A stretch of 64,000 nucleotides of DNA from CBDCAS01 sp965214015 (GCA_965214015.1 CBDCAS010000022.1:124001-188000), one strand, 5' to 3'. Positions 34,603 through 44,143 are shown, counted from the first letter of the stretch. Notes: generated by a model not told the origin, from the letters alone. Numbers and translations: made by a program.

Positions 34603-37600
34603 ATGAGTGAGCATAAAAAAATTAATAAATTATTCAATATCAGTGCGAGAGCTCGTGTAATTCTAGCAGCTGTTATTATTGTGGGTGTTTTAGCAGGTAC
34701 ATTTTTTACTTGGCATCATTATCACCAAAAATCTAGCTATGTAGCAGCGGCCCATGTTTCAGGGGGGCCCGATATTCAATCAATTCCTGGTGCAGGCAAT
34801 CCATCAGACCGATATGTGCAAACGCAGAATTTACAAAATAATTTATTAGCAGAAAAGGCACGTCAATCAGCAGGTAGTTCGATTCCAACTGTAACTCGTC
34901 CAAATTTTATGGGTAATTTAAGTCAATTTGGTGAGAGTGCTCCAAGTCATTCAAAAAACACTGCACGACCTAAAAACTGTCCTATTAAAAAAGTCGTTGT
35001 AATGTTTCGGCCTAATCCTGCCAATTGTGCCATTAATAATTTAAAAATAGCGCGCCAAGCAGGAGTGACTGCTGAAGAGTTGGCTTGCCAAGGTTGTTCA
35101 TTACCTGCTTTGAAAATGGCAGGTTATACAGCGGGTGATCTGAAAAATGTTGGTTATTCTGCAGCGCAACTGAAAGCAGCTGGCTATGATTTAAATCAAT
35201 TAGAGCAAGCGGGTTTTAACGCACATCAGCTTAAAAATGCAGGCTTTTTAGCTAAACAGCTCGCTAAAACAGGTTATACAGCGGGTGAGTTGGCGGTAGC
35301 CGGTTATACCCCTTCACAAATGGCTGCTGCTGGATTTAGCCCTTCTGATTTGACTAAAGTTGGTTTAAATCAACCAGCGTGCCGTATTGATGCGCTTCGT
35401 AAGGCTCGATCTCAGGGTATCTTTTCGGCTACTTTGAAAAAAGAAGGCTGTGGTATTGCTGCATTAAAAGCAGCAGGCTATAGAGCAGCCGAATTAAAAG
35501 CAGCGGGTTTTAATGCCCAATCACTTAAGGCTGTGGGTTTCTCTGCCAAAGCACTTGCTGATGCTGGTTTTACAGCAACTGATTTAAAAAAAGCGGGTTA
35601 TTCTGCAGCTGAATTAAAAGCGGCAGGCGATTCTGCGATGGCCTTAAAACAGGCTGGGTTCAGTGACCAGGCTCTCAAGGCTGCAGGTTTTAAGCCACAA
35701 CAAATAAAGCAAGCCGATAAAGCGATAGCTGCAAAAATATGTGATGTAGATCATATTAAAGCACAAAGAGCACAGCATATTACAGCGACTGCCTTAAAGA
35801 AAGAAGGCTGCGGTATTGCAGCATTAAAAGCGGCCGGTTATACGGCGGATGAATTAAGAAAAGCAGGTTTTAATGCCGCGCAATTGAAAGCCGCTGGTTT
35901 TTCAGCACAACAACTTAGAAAAGCTGGATTCACAGCCAAGCAGTTAAAAGCGGCTGGTTATTCAGCAGCGGATCTAAAGCAAGCTGGTTTTTCGGTCAAA
36001 CAATTACTCGATTCAGGTTATTTAGCAGCTGCATTAAAGCGAAATGGCATCTCTGCAGCCGCATTAAAAAATGCTGGTTTAACAGCGCAACAACTAAAAG
36101 CGGCAGGCTTTAGTCCACTTGAGACAGGATCTAAGGGAGCAGTGCCTAAAGCATGCCGAGTTGCTCAGTTAAAGAAAGAACGTGAGCAGGGTGTTTCTGC
36201 TATTAAATTAAGAAAGAAAGCATGTAGTTTAGCGGCATTAAAAGCTGCTGGTTTTACAGCAGCTGAACTAAGAGCCGCTGGTTTTACAGCGCGACAGTTA
36301 CACTCTGTTGGCTTTACGGCGACTGAATTAAAGGCTGCTGGTTTTACAGCATCTGAATTAAAGGCCGCTGGTTTTACGGCTGCAGAACTAGAGGCGCTGG
36401 GTTATTCTGCAAATGCCTTAAAAGAGGCGGGTTATTCTGCAGCAGCACTAAGAGCTGCCGGTGTCACCGCTGCTGATTTAAAAGCAGCAGGATTGAATGC
36501 CAAACAGTTAAAAGCTGCTGGATATTCAGCTCATGCGTTAAAGCAAGCTGGTTTTTCAGCCTCTTGGTTAAAAAATGCTGGATTTAATGCTGGCCAGTTA
36601 GCAGTAGCTGGCTTTAGTGCGCAAAAGTTACATCATGCAGATTTTAGTGCACAGCAGTTACGTGAGGCCGGGCTCAGTGCTGCGCAGCTAAAACAAGCTG
36701 GTTACTCTGTGGCGACATTAAAACGAGCTGGTTATTCTGATGGTGATCTATTACGTGCTGGTTTTACACCGAAACAGTCGAGTAATTCTGCCCTAACCAA
36801 ACAACCTCAAAACTCAAGGTTTGTTCGACCCACTTACTCTCATTCTCAACCGAAAAAAGAGGATGAGAATACAGCTCCTTCAATGCCAAATCTTAACTCG
36901 CCTGAGGCGCGTCTTGCAGCTATGGTGCGTGCTAGCAATGCCGATCGATCAGAGCAACAGCGTCAAGATCAGGTGCAGAAGCTCCAAGGTGGGATGTCGA
37001 TGCAGGCTAACCGTATGCTCGCTGAATGGAGTGGCCATTTGTCACAATCAATGAAAGAAGCAGAGCCACCTAAACAGGTGACCAGTCCTGCAGCTCACAA
37101 ATCTCCTCTAGAATCCACTGCAGAAAATGTAGTGCCAGGAACGGTTATGAAAGCGGGCTCAGTGATGTTTGCTGTCTTAGATACTTCAGTTAACTCAGAT
37201 GAAAAATCACCAATTATGGCAAGCATTGTCGATGGCCCTTTAAAAGGATCTAAATTAATTGGTCGATTTACACGAGTGAATCAAAGAGTCCTGTTGTCTT
37301 TTAATCTCTTAAATGATCCAAATTATTACAAATCTTTATCGCTCAATGCTGTGGCTATTGATCCGAATACCGCCCGTACAGCCATTTCAGGTGAAGTGAA
37401 TAATCATTACTTGCTAAGGTACGGTACGGTTTTTGCGACCGCGTTTTTATCTGGATTGTCTGATGCAGTTTTACAATCTAGTGCATCAAATCAATGTGGT
37501 TGGTTTGGTTGTGTGAGTCATTTCAATCCACTCAATACACGGCAGCAGGTGCTTGTAGGATTAGGTACGGCAGGTCAGAAAATCGCTACTAATTTTGGTG

Positions 37601-37725
37601 ATAAGTTTTCTAATCTACCGCCGACAGTAAAAATTAAAGGAGGTACGGGTATTGGAATTTTGATTATGAGTGATTTAAAACTCCCTGTGGGTGCTGTTTC
37701 CTCTCATAAGGATCAAGGTAAATAA
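34603..37725 (+). CDS. icmE: Dot/Icm core channel protein IcmE (DotG), with long repeat region
   Basis: VirB10-like protein spanning inner and outer membranes and lining the channel; 1,040 aa, close to the Legionella size. One membrane segment (about 17-38) is followed by a linker and a long repeat region (about residues 142-725) of roughly ten-residue units of the type AGF(T/S)AxxLKA. The C-terminal ~230 residues are the VirB10-like domain (GTVMKAGSVMFAVLDTSVNS, SKLIGRFTRVNQRVLLSFN). Repeats include four cysteine-led modules. icmK is 4 bases upstream. Confidence 0.95.
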   Translation: MSEHKKINKLFNISARARVILAAVIIVGVLAGTFFTWHHYHQKSSYVAAAHVSGGPDIQSIPGAGNPSDRYVQTQNLQNNLLAEKARQSAGSSIPTVTRPNFMGNLSQFGESAPSHSKNTARPKNCPIKKVVVMFRPNPANCAINNLKIARQAGVTAEELACQGCSLPALKMAGYTAGDLKNVGYSAAQLKAAGYDLNQLEQAGFNAHQLKNAGFLAKQLAKTGYTAGELAVAGYTPSQMAAAGFSPSDLTKVGLNQPACRIDALRKARSQGIFSATLKKEGCGIAALKAAGYRAAELKAAGFNAQSLKAVGFSAKALADAGFTATDLKKAGYSAAELKAAGDSAMALKQAGFSDQALKAAGFKPQQIKQADKAIAAKICDVDHIKAQRAQHITATALKKEGCGIAALKAAGYTADELRKAGFNAAQLKAAGFSAQQLRKAGFTAKQLKAAGYSAADLKQAGFSVKQLLDSGYLAAALKRNGISAAALKNAGLTAQQLKAAGFSPLETGSKGAVPKACRVAQLKKEREQGVSAIKLRKKACSLAALKAAGFTAAELRAAGFTARQLHSVGFTATELKAAGFTASELKAAGFTAAELEALGYSANALKEAGYSAAALRAAGVTAADLKAAGLNAKQLKAAGYSAHALKQAGFSASWLKNAGFNAGQLAVAGFSAQKLHHADFSAQQLREAGLSAAQLKQAGYSVATLKRAGYSDGDLLRAGFTPKQSSNSALTKQPQNSRFVRPTYSHSQPKKEDENTAPSMPNLNSPEARLAAMVRASNADRSEQQRQDQVQKLQGGMSMQANRMLAEWSGHLSQSMKEAEPPKQVTSPAAHKSPLESTAENVVPGTVMKAGSVMFAVLDTSVNSDEKSPIMASIVDGPLKGSKLIGRFTRVNQRVLLSFNLLNDPNYYKSLSLNAVAIDPNTARTAISGEVNNHYLLRYGTVFATAFLSGLSDAVLQSSASNQCGWFGCVSHFNPLNTRQQVLVGLGTAGQKIATNFGDKFSNLPPTVKIKGGTGIGILIMSDLKLPVGAVSSHKDQGK
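35027..36780 (+). repeat. icmE: Degenerate coding repeats inside icmE
   Basis: About 58 consecutive units of ~30 bases encode variants of AGFTAAELKA. Four longer modules begin with a cysteine (nucleotides near 35027, 35380, 35742 and 36153), each with a C-x..-LKKEGCGIAALKAAGY-like opening. Spacing of module starts is about 353, 362 and 411 bases, so module copy number has changed by whole units. Nucleotide identity between units is high enough for slippage or recombination. Confidence 0.85.
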
Positions 37726-37758
37726 AATAATTGTTAGTATTTGAAGAGTGACCTAAAG

Positions 37759-38526
37759 ATGACTGATAAAAATAATGATGAATATCAATTCCCTCATGAT
37801 GAGTATGTTACGGCTGAAGATAAAGCACAGCCATCGAATCAAGAGACTATTAGTGAAGAAGATAACAATACCACTATAGAAAAAGAAAATAATCCGAATT
37901 CAGAGAATAAGGGTTACTCAAGCTTGTTAGACCGTTTTCCAATCTTACATAATAAACGTTTGCTCGGTGTAATTGGTATTGTGGTCGTTGCCTTGATTGG
38001 TTTTCAAATGATAAAGCCAGATCATAAAACAACGACGATTAAAAAAACTCAACCAAAAGTACAAGCTACTGCTATGCCTGAGTTTCAACAACGCACAATG
38101 CTTGTTGATAAAATAAATCACCTGGCACAAACGACCTCAAATACTCAACAGCTTGAAAATCAGCTGCAAACTCAAATCAATGAGTTCAACCGATTGTTGC
38201 ATCAATCAGCCCAAAGCAATCAAGCTATAAAAAAAGCGATGATGGCATTGACACAACAAGTAGCGCATTTGTCAACGCAAGTAAAAAAAGCAACAACAAT
38301 GCCAAATCATATTAAAAAACTACCTCCTGCTCCTGTTTTAAAATTCCATTTAAGAGCAGTGATCCCAGGTCGTGCATGGATTGAAGGTTCAGAGGGTAGC
38401 ACTGCTTCAGTAACAGTCGGCAGTAAAATAAAAAATTACGGTATTGTAAGAGCAATTGAAGTGAAGGCTGGCAGAGTGCTGACCAGCAGTGGCAAAGTGA
38501 TTACTTATAACGATGATGGTAATTAA
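37759..38526 (+). CDS. icmG: Dot/Icm inner-membrane protein IcmG (DotF)
   Basis: Bitopic inner-membrane Dot/Icm protein, 255 aa from ATG 37759 (TTG 37741 is a weaker alternative). The N-terminal ~65 residues are acidic and cytosolic. A membrane segment lies at about 71-88 (LLGVIGIVVVALIGFQMI). A periplasmic coiled coil follows (about 105-180), with repeated Gln/Thr heptads. The C-terminus has LRAVIPGRAWIEGSEGSTAS and VTVGSKIKNYG, conserved in DotF. Its stop overlaps the icmC ATG. Confidence 0.88.
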   Translation: MTDKNNDEYQFPHDEYVTAEDKAQPSNQETISEEDNNTTIEKENNPNSENKGYSSLLDRFPILHNKRLLGVIGIVVVALIGFQMIKPDHKTTTIKKTQPKVQATAMPEFQQRTMLVDKINHLAQTTSNTQQLENQLQTQINEFNRLLHQSAQSNQAIKKAMMALTQQVAHLSTQVKKATTMPNHIKKLPPAPVLKFHLRAVIPGRAWIEGSEGSTASVTVGSKIKNYGIVRAIEVKAGRVLTSSGKVITYNDDGN

Positions 38527-39035
38527 TGAGTACATCAGCTGAATTTGCCCAAACAATTATTAAAAATCTCACTCATTTTGCGAGTATTTTGCAGATTTTA
38601 TCGATTGCAGGGGGTGTTAGCTTATTTATTGCTTCCTTGTTTGAATTTAAACGTTATGGCGAAATGCGAACCTTTATGTCGCATCAAATGACTATTGCAC
38701 GGCCATTGGCTATGATGCTCTCTGGCATTATGTTGTTACTCTTGCCACTTATGATTGGTACCTTTATGTTGGCTTTTTGGGGCAATGCAAGTCCCATGGC
38801 TTATACATCCACTTCAGACAGTGGTTGGGCGCCTCTCATACCGGTAGTGATTAATTGTGTTCGTGTGGTCGGTATTGTTGCTTTTATGAGGGGAATTTTT
38901 CTTATTTCTCGCTCTGGAGGTGCTGGTGCGCAGCCGGGCACTTTAAGCAAAGCGATTCTGCATATGTTTGGTGGTGTATTATGTGTTAACATCGTTGCCA
39001 CTGAAAAACTGGTTCATGCCATTTTACCGATTTAG
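38526..39035 (+). CDS. icmC: Dot/Icm inner-membrane protein IcmC (DotE)
   Basis: Small polytopic inner-membrane protein (169 aa), related to IcmD and DotV-type components. Four hydrophobic segments are visible, at about 22-40, 56-80, 105-125 and 140-160. Conserved text includes ILQILSIAGGVSLFIASLFE, FKRYGEMRTFMSHQ and GGAGAQPGTLSKAILHMFGG. It is somewhat shorter than the Legionella protein (~194 aa). It is the last gene of the icmN operon; a new promoter precedes icmD. Confidence 0.88.
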   Translation: MSTSAEFAQTIIKNLTHFASILQILSIAGGVSLFIASLFEFKRYGEMRTFMSHQMTIARPLAMMLSGIMLLLLPLMIGTFMLAFWGNASPMAYTSTSDSGWAPLIPVVINCVRVVGIVAFMRGIFLISRSGGAGAQPGTLSKAILHMFGGVLCVNIVATEKLVHAILPI

Positions 39036-39172
39036 CTAAGATTGATAGAAAATCATAGTTAACTATGTCATTTTGAAGTTAAGTATCTTAAATGTAATTT
39101 TAAGAAATAGTCTATGCATTAAATTTCAATGTGTTGTAGTTACATCTAAGTCCTTTAGTGGATAGAGTGCTT

Positions 39173-39205
39173 TTTAATATTTCCTTAAGGATTAAGGGGT
39201 ATATT
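39173..39205 (+). promoter_or_regulatory. PmrA-type promoter of icmD-icmJ-icmB
   Basis: TTTAA (39173-39177), six bases, CTTAA (39184-39188), eleven bases, TATATT (39200-39205), a near-consensus -10. The predicted start lies about 74 bases before the icmD ATG, in the 250-base gap after icmC. That gap shows no other feature. Confidence 0.75.
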
Positions 39206-39285
39206 AGAGGCTATCGATTCTCTACAAAAATCGATAACTTGCTAAAAAATTAGGCTTTTTAATAGGTTAACTAGAGAGAACAATA

Positions 39286-39681
39286 ATGATGAAGTTTCCA
39301 AAGTTTTTGAAAATACTGAGTAAAATGACTGCGCTTATTATAGGCCTTGTTTTTGCCAGTGTTACTTTTGCTAAAACAGGAGGGTTGTACCTTTCTGACA
39401 TTCAGTCTAACTTAGGTTCCAGTGTAGGCCAGTTAGCTGTGATCTTACAAGATATCTCATTGGTAGCTGGTATAGGGTTTGTAATGGCTTCCTTCTTCAA
39501 ATTCCATCAACATAAATTAAATCCGACTCAAGTACCGATTAGTCAAGGGGTTACTCTATTATTGATTGGTGCTGGTTTATTGCTTTTCCCCGTATTGTTG
39601 CCAACAGCGACGAAAGCAGCTTTTGGTACAACTTCGATTTCGAAGACATCAGGGGGTGCTATTACGAGCTTAATTAAGTAA
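39286..39681 (+). CDS. icmD: Dot/Icm inner-membrane protein IcmD (DotP)
   Basis: Small inner-membrane protein, 131 aa. A signal or first membrane segment (about 10-29, ALIIGLVFASVTFAKTG) precedes SDIQSNLGSSVGQLAVILQD and LVAGIGFVMASFFKFHQHK. A second hydrophobic hairpin (QGVTLLLIGAGLLLFPVLLP) follows, then a Ser/Gly-rich tail. Length and pattern match DotP/IcmD. It begins a three-gene unit with icmJ and icmB. Confidence 0.9.
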   Translation: MMKFPKFLKILSKMTALIIGLVFASVTFAKTGGLYLSDIQSNLGSSVGQLAVILQDISLVAGIGFVMASFFKFHQHKLNPTQVPISQGVTLLLIGAGLLLFPVLLPTATKAAFGTTSISKTSGGAITSLIK

Positions 39682-39722
39682 CAGGTTTATTGGTAGAGAG
39701 GCTTATTGGTAGTTATTATTAA

Positions 39723-40343
39723 ATGGCCTTACAGAATTTAGTATTAGCAGCTAAAGAAAGTGCATGGCGTTTGTTTATGGTAAGGAGGGCTGATCCTAGC
39801 TTTGCCACTTATCAAAACAAAATCTTGATAAGAGATGATTATACTTGTCAATATTGTGGGTTTCGAGCAGAAGAGCTTCAGGAAATTGTGAACATTGATG
39901 GCGATTATCGGAATAATCGCTTGGCAAATCTTATAACAGCTTGCCCTTTATGCGCACAGTGCTGTTTTCTTGAAGCAATAGGTAGTAGTGACTTCGGTGG
40001 AGGATCGCTTGTTTATTTACCTGAAATGACTCAAGGTCAATTAAATGCTCTATGTCATGTATTATTTGCGTCATTTTTGAGAGGTAATAGCCACTGTAGC
40101 CAGGCAAAAAATCTTTATCGAAGTTTGCGCTTACGTTCTCAAATCGTTGAAAAACAGCTGGGTGAAGGCATGAGTAATCCTGCTTTATATGGGCGGATAT
40201 TAATCGATGGGATTTATGAGGTGAAAGAGTCAGTCAGTGCCGAGCTCCTACAATGCATTCGCGTACTTCCACAGTGGACGCGTTTTGTATGCCAAGTAGC
40301 ACGTTGGCAGAGTAGTAGTATCCATGCTTTAAGTTTAAATTAA
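39723..40343 (+). CDS. icmJ: Dot/Icm coupling-complex protein IcmJ (DotN)
   Basis: Zinc-containing cytosolic subunit of the DotL coupling complex, with an HNH-like fold; 206 aa. Zinc ligands are CQYCG near residues 42-46 and CPLCAQC near 78-84. Between them is the NIDGDYRNNRLANLITA segment typical of HNH folds. The active-site histidines of true HNH nucleases are not retained, so a structural role fits. It ends directly before icmB, whose first possible start abuts the TAA. Confidence 0.93.
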   Translation: MALQNLVLAAKESAWRLFMVRRADPSFATYQNKILIRDDYTCQYCGFRAEELQEIVNIDGDYRNNRLANLITACPLCAQCCFLEAIGSSDFGGGSLVYLPEMTQGQLNALCHVLFASFLRGNSHCSQAKNLYRSLRLRSQIVEKQLGEGMSNPALYGRILIDGIYEVKESVSAELLQCIRVLPQWTRFVCQVARWQSSSIHALSLN

Positions 40344-40352
40344 GTGATCATA

Positions 40353-43343
40353 ATGAATCTTGTTAAGACCATTAAAAAACCATTTAACTTTATTGCTAGC
40401 CTACTTAGTGCAGCATTTAAGCAAACAACAATGTCTTATTGTGAACTGCAAACAGCTGATAGTCCGACTGTTTTGGTAGCTCATGATGGTTCGCTGCTCT
40501 CTGTGTTACGTATTGATGGTGTTAAAGGATTAGTAGGTCGTGATGAGTTTAATCAAATACAAACAGGCTTGCGTCAATCTTTACAAAGCATCATGTCGCA
40601 ATCAGGTCATACGATTCAAGTATTCTTCTCATATAACAAAGGGGAAGTGCGTGGCCAGATTCATGAAATGCTCTCACCCGCCCAAGATACTGCCAATCGT
40701 TTATCATTAAATCTTGATGATTTATTTAATGAAAGAGTAGATTTTCTTTCAAAATATTGTGCTTATGAAGAAGTATATATGGTACTGTGGACACGTTGCC
40801 ATTCTTTAGCCAGTGAGCAGAGCAAACGTGCTCGTAAGGATAAACAAAAACTCATTCGCCAAAATGGCATTCCTGCATTTCACCAAACGCAAAATATTAT
40901 AGCGGCTATTCCTGATTTAAGAGAGAGCCATGATTCTTTTGTACGCACGGTGGCCTCTGATTTTAATTTATGGGGTATTCGTACCCAGGTGTTAGAAGTG
41001 CACGATGCTGTGTATGTTATGCGTCGTAATGCTGATCCGGAATTTACAGATCGCCAATGGCGTCCTAGTTTGCCAGGGGATCAGATTACGATTAAAGCCC
41101 TTGAGGAAGGTAAGGGGGACATAGCAGATATTATGTGGCCCTCATTAGCTCGCCAGATCCTGCCGCGTGATGCTGAGAATCTTAATTTGCGTACCTCTCG
41201 TGTAGGTGATCGCATTTATGCAACGGTTTTTATTGATTTATTTCCAAAAGAAGTCCAAACCTTTATTCGTTTGTTTTCACGAACATTGCAGGCGAAGATT
41301 CCTTGGCGTATGTCTTTTTTATTGGAAAGTAATGGGCTAGGGTATGCACATATTCGATCGTCAATTGCCTCAGTATTAACCGTGACATCATCACAGAACC
41401 GTTTAATTAGCGATTCTTTAAAGCTATTAAGTTATATTAATTTGAATACAGACGATGCAGTGGTTCGTTTACGGGTTGCAGCAGCGACTTGGGCACCAGA
41501 AGATGATCGCCGTTTGTTGCGTGCTCGTGTTGCCATGTTAGCCAAAGCAATTGAGGGTTGGGGTTCATGTGATGTCTCTGAAGTCTCTGGCGATCCGTAT
41601 GAAGGAGTGGTTTCTACAATGTTGGGTGTAAGTGGTCATAGCGTCGCAACTCCTTCGATTGCACCTTTGTCAGATGTCTTATACATGTTGCCTTTATTTC
41701 GACCTTCATCTCCCTGGCAACAAGGGGCGATTTTGTTTCGTTCGCCAGATGGAAAGCCTTGGCCGTATCATCCTGGCTCAAGTCAACAGACAACTTGGAT
41801 TGACTTATTTTATGCACGTCCTGGTTCCGGTAAATCCGTTTTATCGAATGCCTTGAATTTGGCAGTATGTTTATCCTCGGGTATTCAACGTTTACCACGT
41901 ATTGCCATTGTTGATATTGGTCCCTCAAGTAGTGGTTTAATTTCTTTATTAAAAGATGCCTTACCACTAGATAAAAAGCACTTAGTGGCGTGTCATCGTT
42001 TGAGAATGCGCACCCATTATGCCATTAATCCATTTGATACTCAGTTGGGGTGCCGTTTTCCCACGCCACAGGAGCGGAGTTTTTTAGTTAACTTTTTAGT
42101 TTTATTAGCAACACCTGTTGGGTCTAGTAAAGCCTATGATGGCATTGCAGATATGGTCGGTTTAGTGCTTGATGAGCTTTATAAGCATTTTGCCGATGAT
42201 GGTAACCCCAATACCTATGCAGAAGGCTTAGAAGAAGACATCGATGCCATTTTAGAAGAAATAGGCTTTGTTTGTGACGCCGCTACGACATGGTGGGAGG
42301 TGACTGATGCATTATTTATATCAGGGTTTACTCATGAGGCTATGTTAGCGCAACGTCATGCGATGCCCGTTTTATCAGATGTCACAGCTATTTGTCGTTT
42401 GCCCGCGATCGTTGATTTGTATAATAAAATTACTGTACCTACAGGAGAACCCTTGCTTCATGCCTTTGCTCGTATGATTTCTAGTGCAGTTCGTGAGTAT
42501 CCCATTATTGCCCAGGTAACGCGGTTTGATTTAGGAGAGGCACGTGTAGTGGCTCTGGATCTAGATGAAGTGGCTAAAAGTGGTGGTGATACTGCCAATC
42601 GTCAAACAGCTGTGATGTATATGTTAGCTCGATATGTATTAGCACGTCACTATTATTTAACAGAGGATAATGTATCTGATATGCCAGAGTCTTATCGTAC
42701 TTTTCATCAACAACGCATTTTAGAGATTCGTGAGGATCCAAAACGTATTGTATTTGATGAATTTCATCGTACTGCTAAGGTGCAAGCTGTGCGTGATCAA
42801 GTGATTCAGGACATGCGTGAAGGTCGTAAGTGGAAGGTGCAGATTGCATTACTGTCACAATCTCTTGAGGACTTTGATAGTATTATGGTGGAATTTGCCA
42901 CCTCTATTTTCATTATGGAAGCAGGTCCAGAGCAGGCTATTCGTAAAACAGCGAAAGTCTTTGGCTTAACACCAACAGCGCAGCAAGTATTAAAAACACG
43001 AGTACAGGGGCCGCGTGACAGTGGTGCGACTTTCCTAGCTCAGTTTGCCACTAAGCAAGGTTTGAATACACAATTATTAACGGCTACTTTAGGTCCAATT
43101 GAATTATGGGCGCTTAACACTACCGCTGAAGATGTTAATCTTAGAGATCGACTTTATAAAAAAATAGGTCCACGAAAAGCACGTTGCTTATTAGCCAATC
43201 AATTTCCTTCAGGCAGTGCAGTGAAGCAAATTGAACAACGATTGGCACAACAAAAAGAAGAGTACGGTGGTTTTATTGATGAAGAAGCAAAGCAGGGGGT
43301 CATTGATACTTTAGTTGAGGAACTGCTTGCCTTATTAGAATAA
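40353..43343 (+). CDS. icmB: Dot/Icm secretion ATPase IcmB (DotO)
   Basis: VirB4-like cytosolic ATPase that docks DotB at the channel base; 996 aa from ATG 40353. A GTG nine bases earlier is possible. Walker A RPGSGKSV is at about 489-496, and a Walker B-like IVFDEFHRT at about 799-807. The N-terminal half has the long VirB4-type platform (FFSYNKGEVRGQIHEML, DRQWRPSLPGDQITIKALE). Length is close to Legionella IcmB (~1,009). It is the last Dot/Icm gene in the window. Confidence 0.95.
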   Translation: MNLVKTIKKPFNFIASLLSAAFKQTTMSYCELQTADSPTVLVAHDGSLLSVLRIDGVKGLVGRDEFNQIQTGLRQSLQSIMSQSGHTIQVFFSYNKGEVRGQIHEMLSPAQDTANRLSLNLDDLFNERVDFLSKYCAYEEVYMVLWTRCHSLASEQSKRARKDKQKLIRQNGIPAFHQTQNIIAAIPDLRESHDSFVRTVASDFNLWGIRTQVLEVHDAVYVMRRNADPEFTDRQWRPSLPGDQITIKALEEGKGDIADIMWPSLARQILPRDAENLNLRTSRVGDRIYATVFIDLFPKEVQTFIRLFSRTLQAKIPWRMSFLLESNGLGYAHIRSSIASVLTVTSSQNRLISDSLKLLSYINLNTDDAVVRLRVAAATWAPEDDRRLLRARVAMLAKAIEGWGSCDVSEVSGDPYEGVVSTMLGVSGHSVATPSIAPLSDVLYMLPLFRPSSPWQQGAILFRSPDGKPWPYHPGSSQQTTWIDLFYARPGSGKSVLSNALNLAVCLSSGIQRLPRIAIVDIGPSSSGLISLLKDALPLDKKHLVACHRLRMRTHYAINPFDTQLGCRFPTPQERSFLVNFLVLLATPVGSSKAYDGIADMVGLVLDELYKHFADDGNPNTYAEGLEEDIDAILEEIGFVCDAATTWWEVTDALFISGFTHEAMLAQRHAMPVLSDVTAICRLPAIVDLYNKITVPTGEPLLHAFARMISSAVREYPIIAQVTRFDLGEARVVALDLDEVAKSGGDTANRQTAVMYMLARYVLARHYYLTEDNVSDMPESYRTFHQQRILEIREDPKRIVFDEFHRTAKVQAVRDQVIQDMREGRKWKVQIALLSQSLEDFDSIMVEFATSIFIMEAGPEQAIRKTAKVFGLTPTAQQVLKTRVQGPRDSGATFLAQFATKQGLNTQLLTATLGPIELWALNTTAEDVNLRDRLYKKIGPRKARCLLANQFPSGSAVKQIEQRLAQQKEEYGGFIDEEAKQGVIDTLVEELLALLE

Positions 43344-43437
43344 TTATTGTCTCATAACACTCTATACCCTTTATTATCTAATGTTGAGAACACTTTAAAT
43401 TAATATTTTTTAATTTTTAGAATATAGATAAAAACCT

Positions 43438-44106
43438 ATGGAAAAATCCTTTGCGAGCTTATTATCAGCGGTTGATCAACCTTTAATTGATTTATTTAAT
43501 CATGAAACAAAGGTGCAACGTGCACTGCGTGAGGTAACTATTTTACAAGTTAAGCATCATCATATGATGACTACTCCAGAGCAGGTTGGTTTTCTTTCAT
43601 TCTTGTTAAAATTGATAAATGCTCAGCGTGTTATTGAAGTGGGTGTGTTTACAGGTTATGGCACCTTAGCTATGGCTCAAGCCCTACCAGAGCAAGGCCG
43701 TTTAATAGCCTGTGATCATAATAAAGTATGGCCCTTGATAGGACAGATCTATTGGCAGCAAGCTGGAGTTGCCGATAAAATTGACTTACACATTGCGCCC
43801 GCTGTTGAAACCTTGCAAGCTTTATTAGATGAAGGACAAGCTGGACAATTTGATTTTATCTTTGTTGATGCTGATAAGATTCACTATGCAGACTATTATG
43901 CACTGACTTATCAATTGTTAGGTGAAGGTGGGGTAGTTGTTTTTGATAATATTTTTTGGATTCATCAGCAACGTGTTATTAAAAAAAATATACCCGCTAC
44001 TCGCTCAGTAGCAAAGTTTTTAGAATTGGTAAGCTGTGATAATCGTTTTGAGAAAACACTGATTCCTATTGCTGATGGGATGTTATTAGCGAGAAAATGT
44101 GCTTAG
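43438..44106 (+). CDS. Class I SAM-dependent O-methyltransferase
   Basis: A 222-aa cytosolic enzyme of the caffeoyl-CoA O-methyltransferase-like family (Methyltransf_3). Motif I is VIEVGVFTGYGTLAMAQALP (about residues 60-79), then LIACDHNKVW, and FDFIFVDADKIHYADYY provides the metal-binding aspartate. NIFWIHQQRV and the C-terminal IPIADGMLLARK also match. The substrate is unknown. It lies 94 bases after icmB with no promoter signature of the Dot/Icm type and is followed by a hairpin. Confidence 0.88.
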   Translation: MEKSFASLLSAVDQPLIDLFNHETKVQRALREVTILQVKHHHMMTTPEQVGFLSFLLKLINAQRVIEVGVFTGYGTLAMAQALPEQGRLIACDHNKVWPLIGQIYWQQAGVADKIDLHIAPAVETLQALLDEGQAGQFDFIFVDADKIHYADYYALTYQLLGEGGVVVFDNIFWIHQQRVIKKNIPATRSVAKFLELVSCDNRFEKTLIPIADGMLLARKCA

Positions 44107-44114
44107 ATTTTTTG

Positions 44115-44143
44115 CTCTCTTATGAGAGAGTGCTTTTATTTAA
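44115..44143 (+). terminator. Terminator-like hairpin after the O-methyltransferase
   Basis: CTCTC (44115-44119) pairs with GAGAG (44124-44128) around a four-base loop, followed by a T-rich stretch (TGCTTTTATT and beyond). It lies between convergent genes, and the stop codon of the peptide transporter falls inside it. The stem is short, so strength is moderate. Confidence 0.5.

Noticed and set aside
35027..36780. Regular short repeats that could suggest a CRISPR-like array
   Set aside because: They are in-frame coding repeats of icmE, without constant repeat/variable spacer structure or cas genes.
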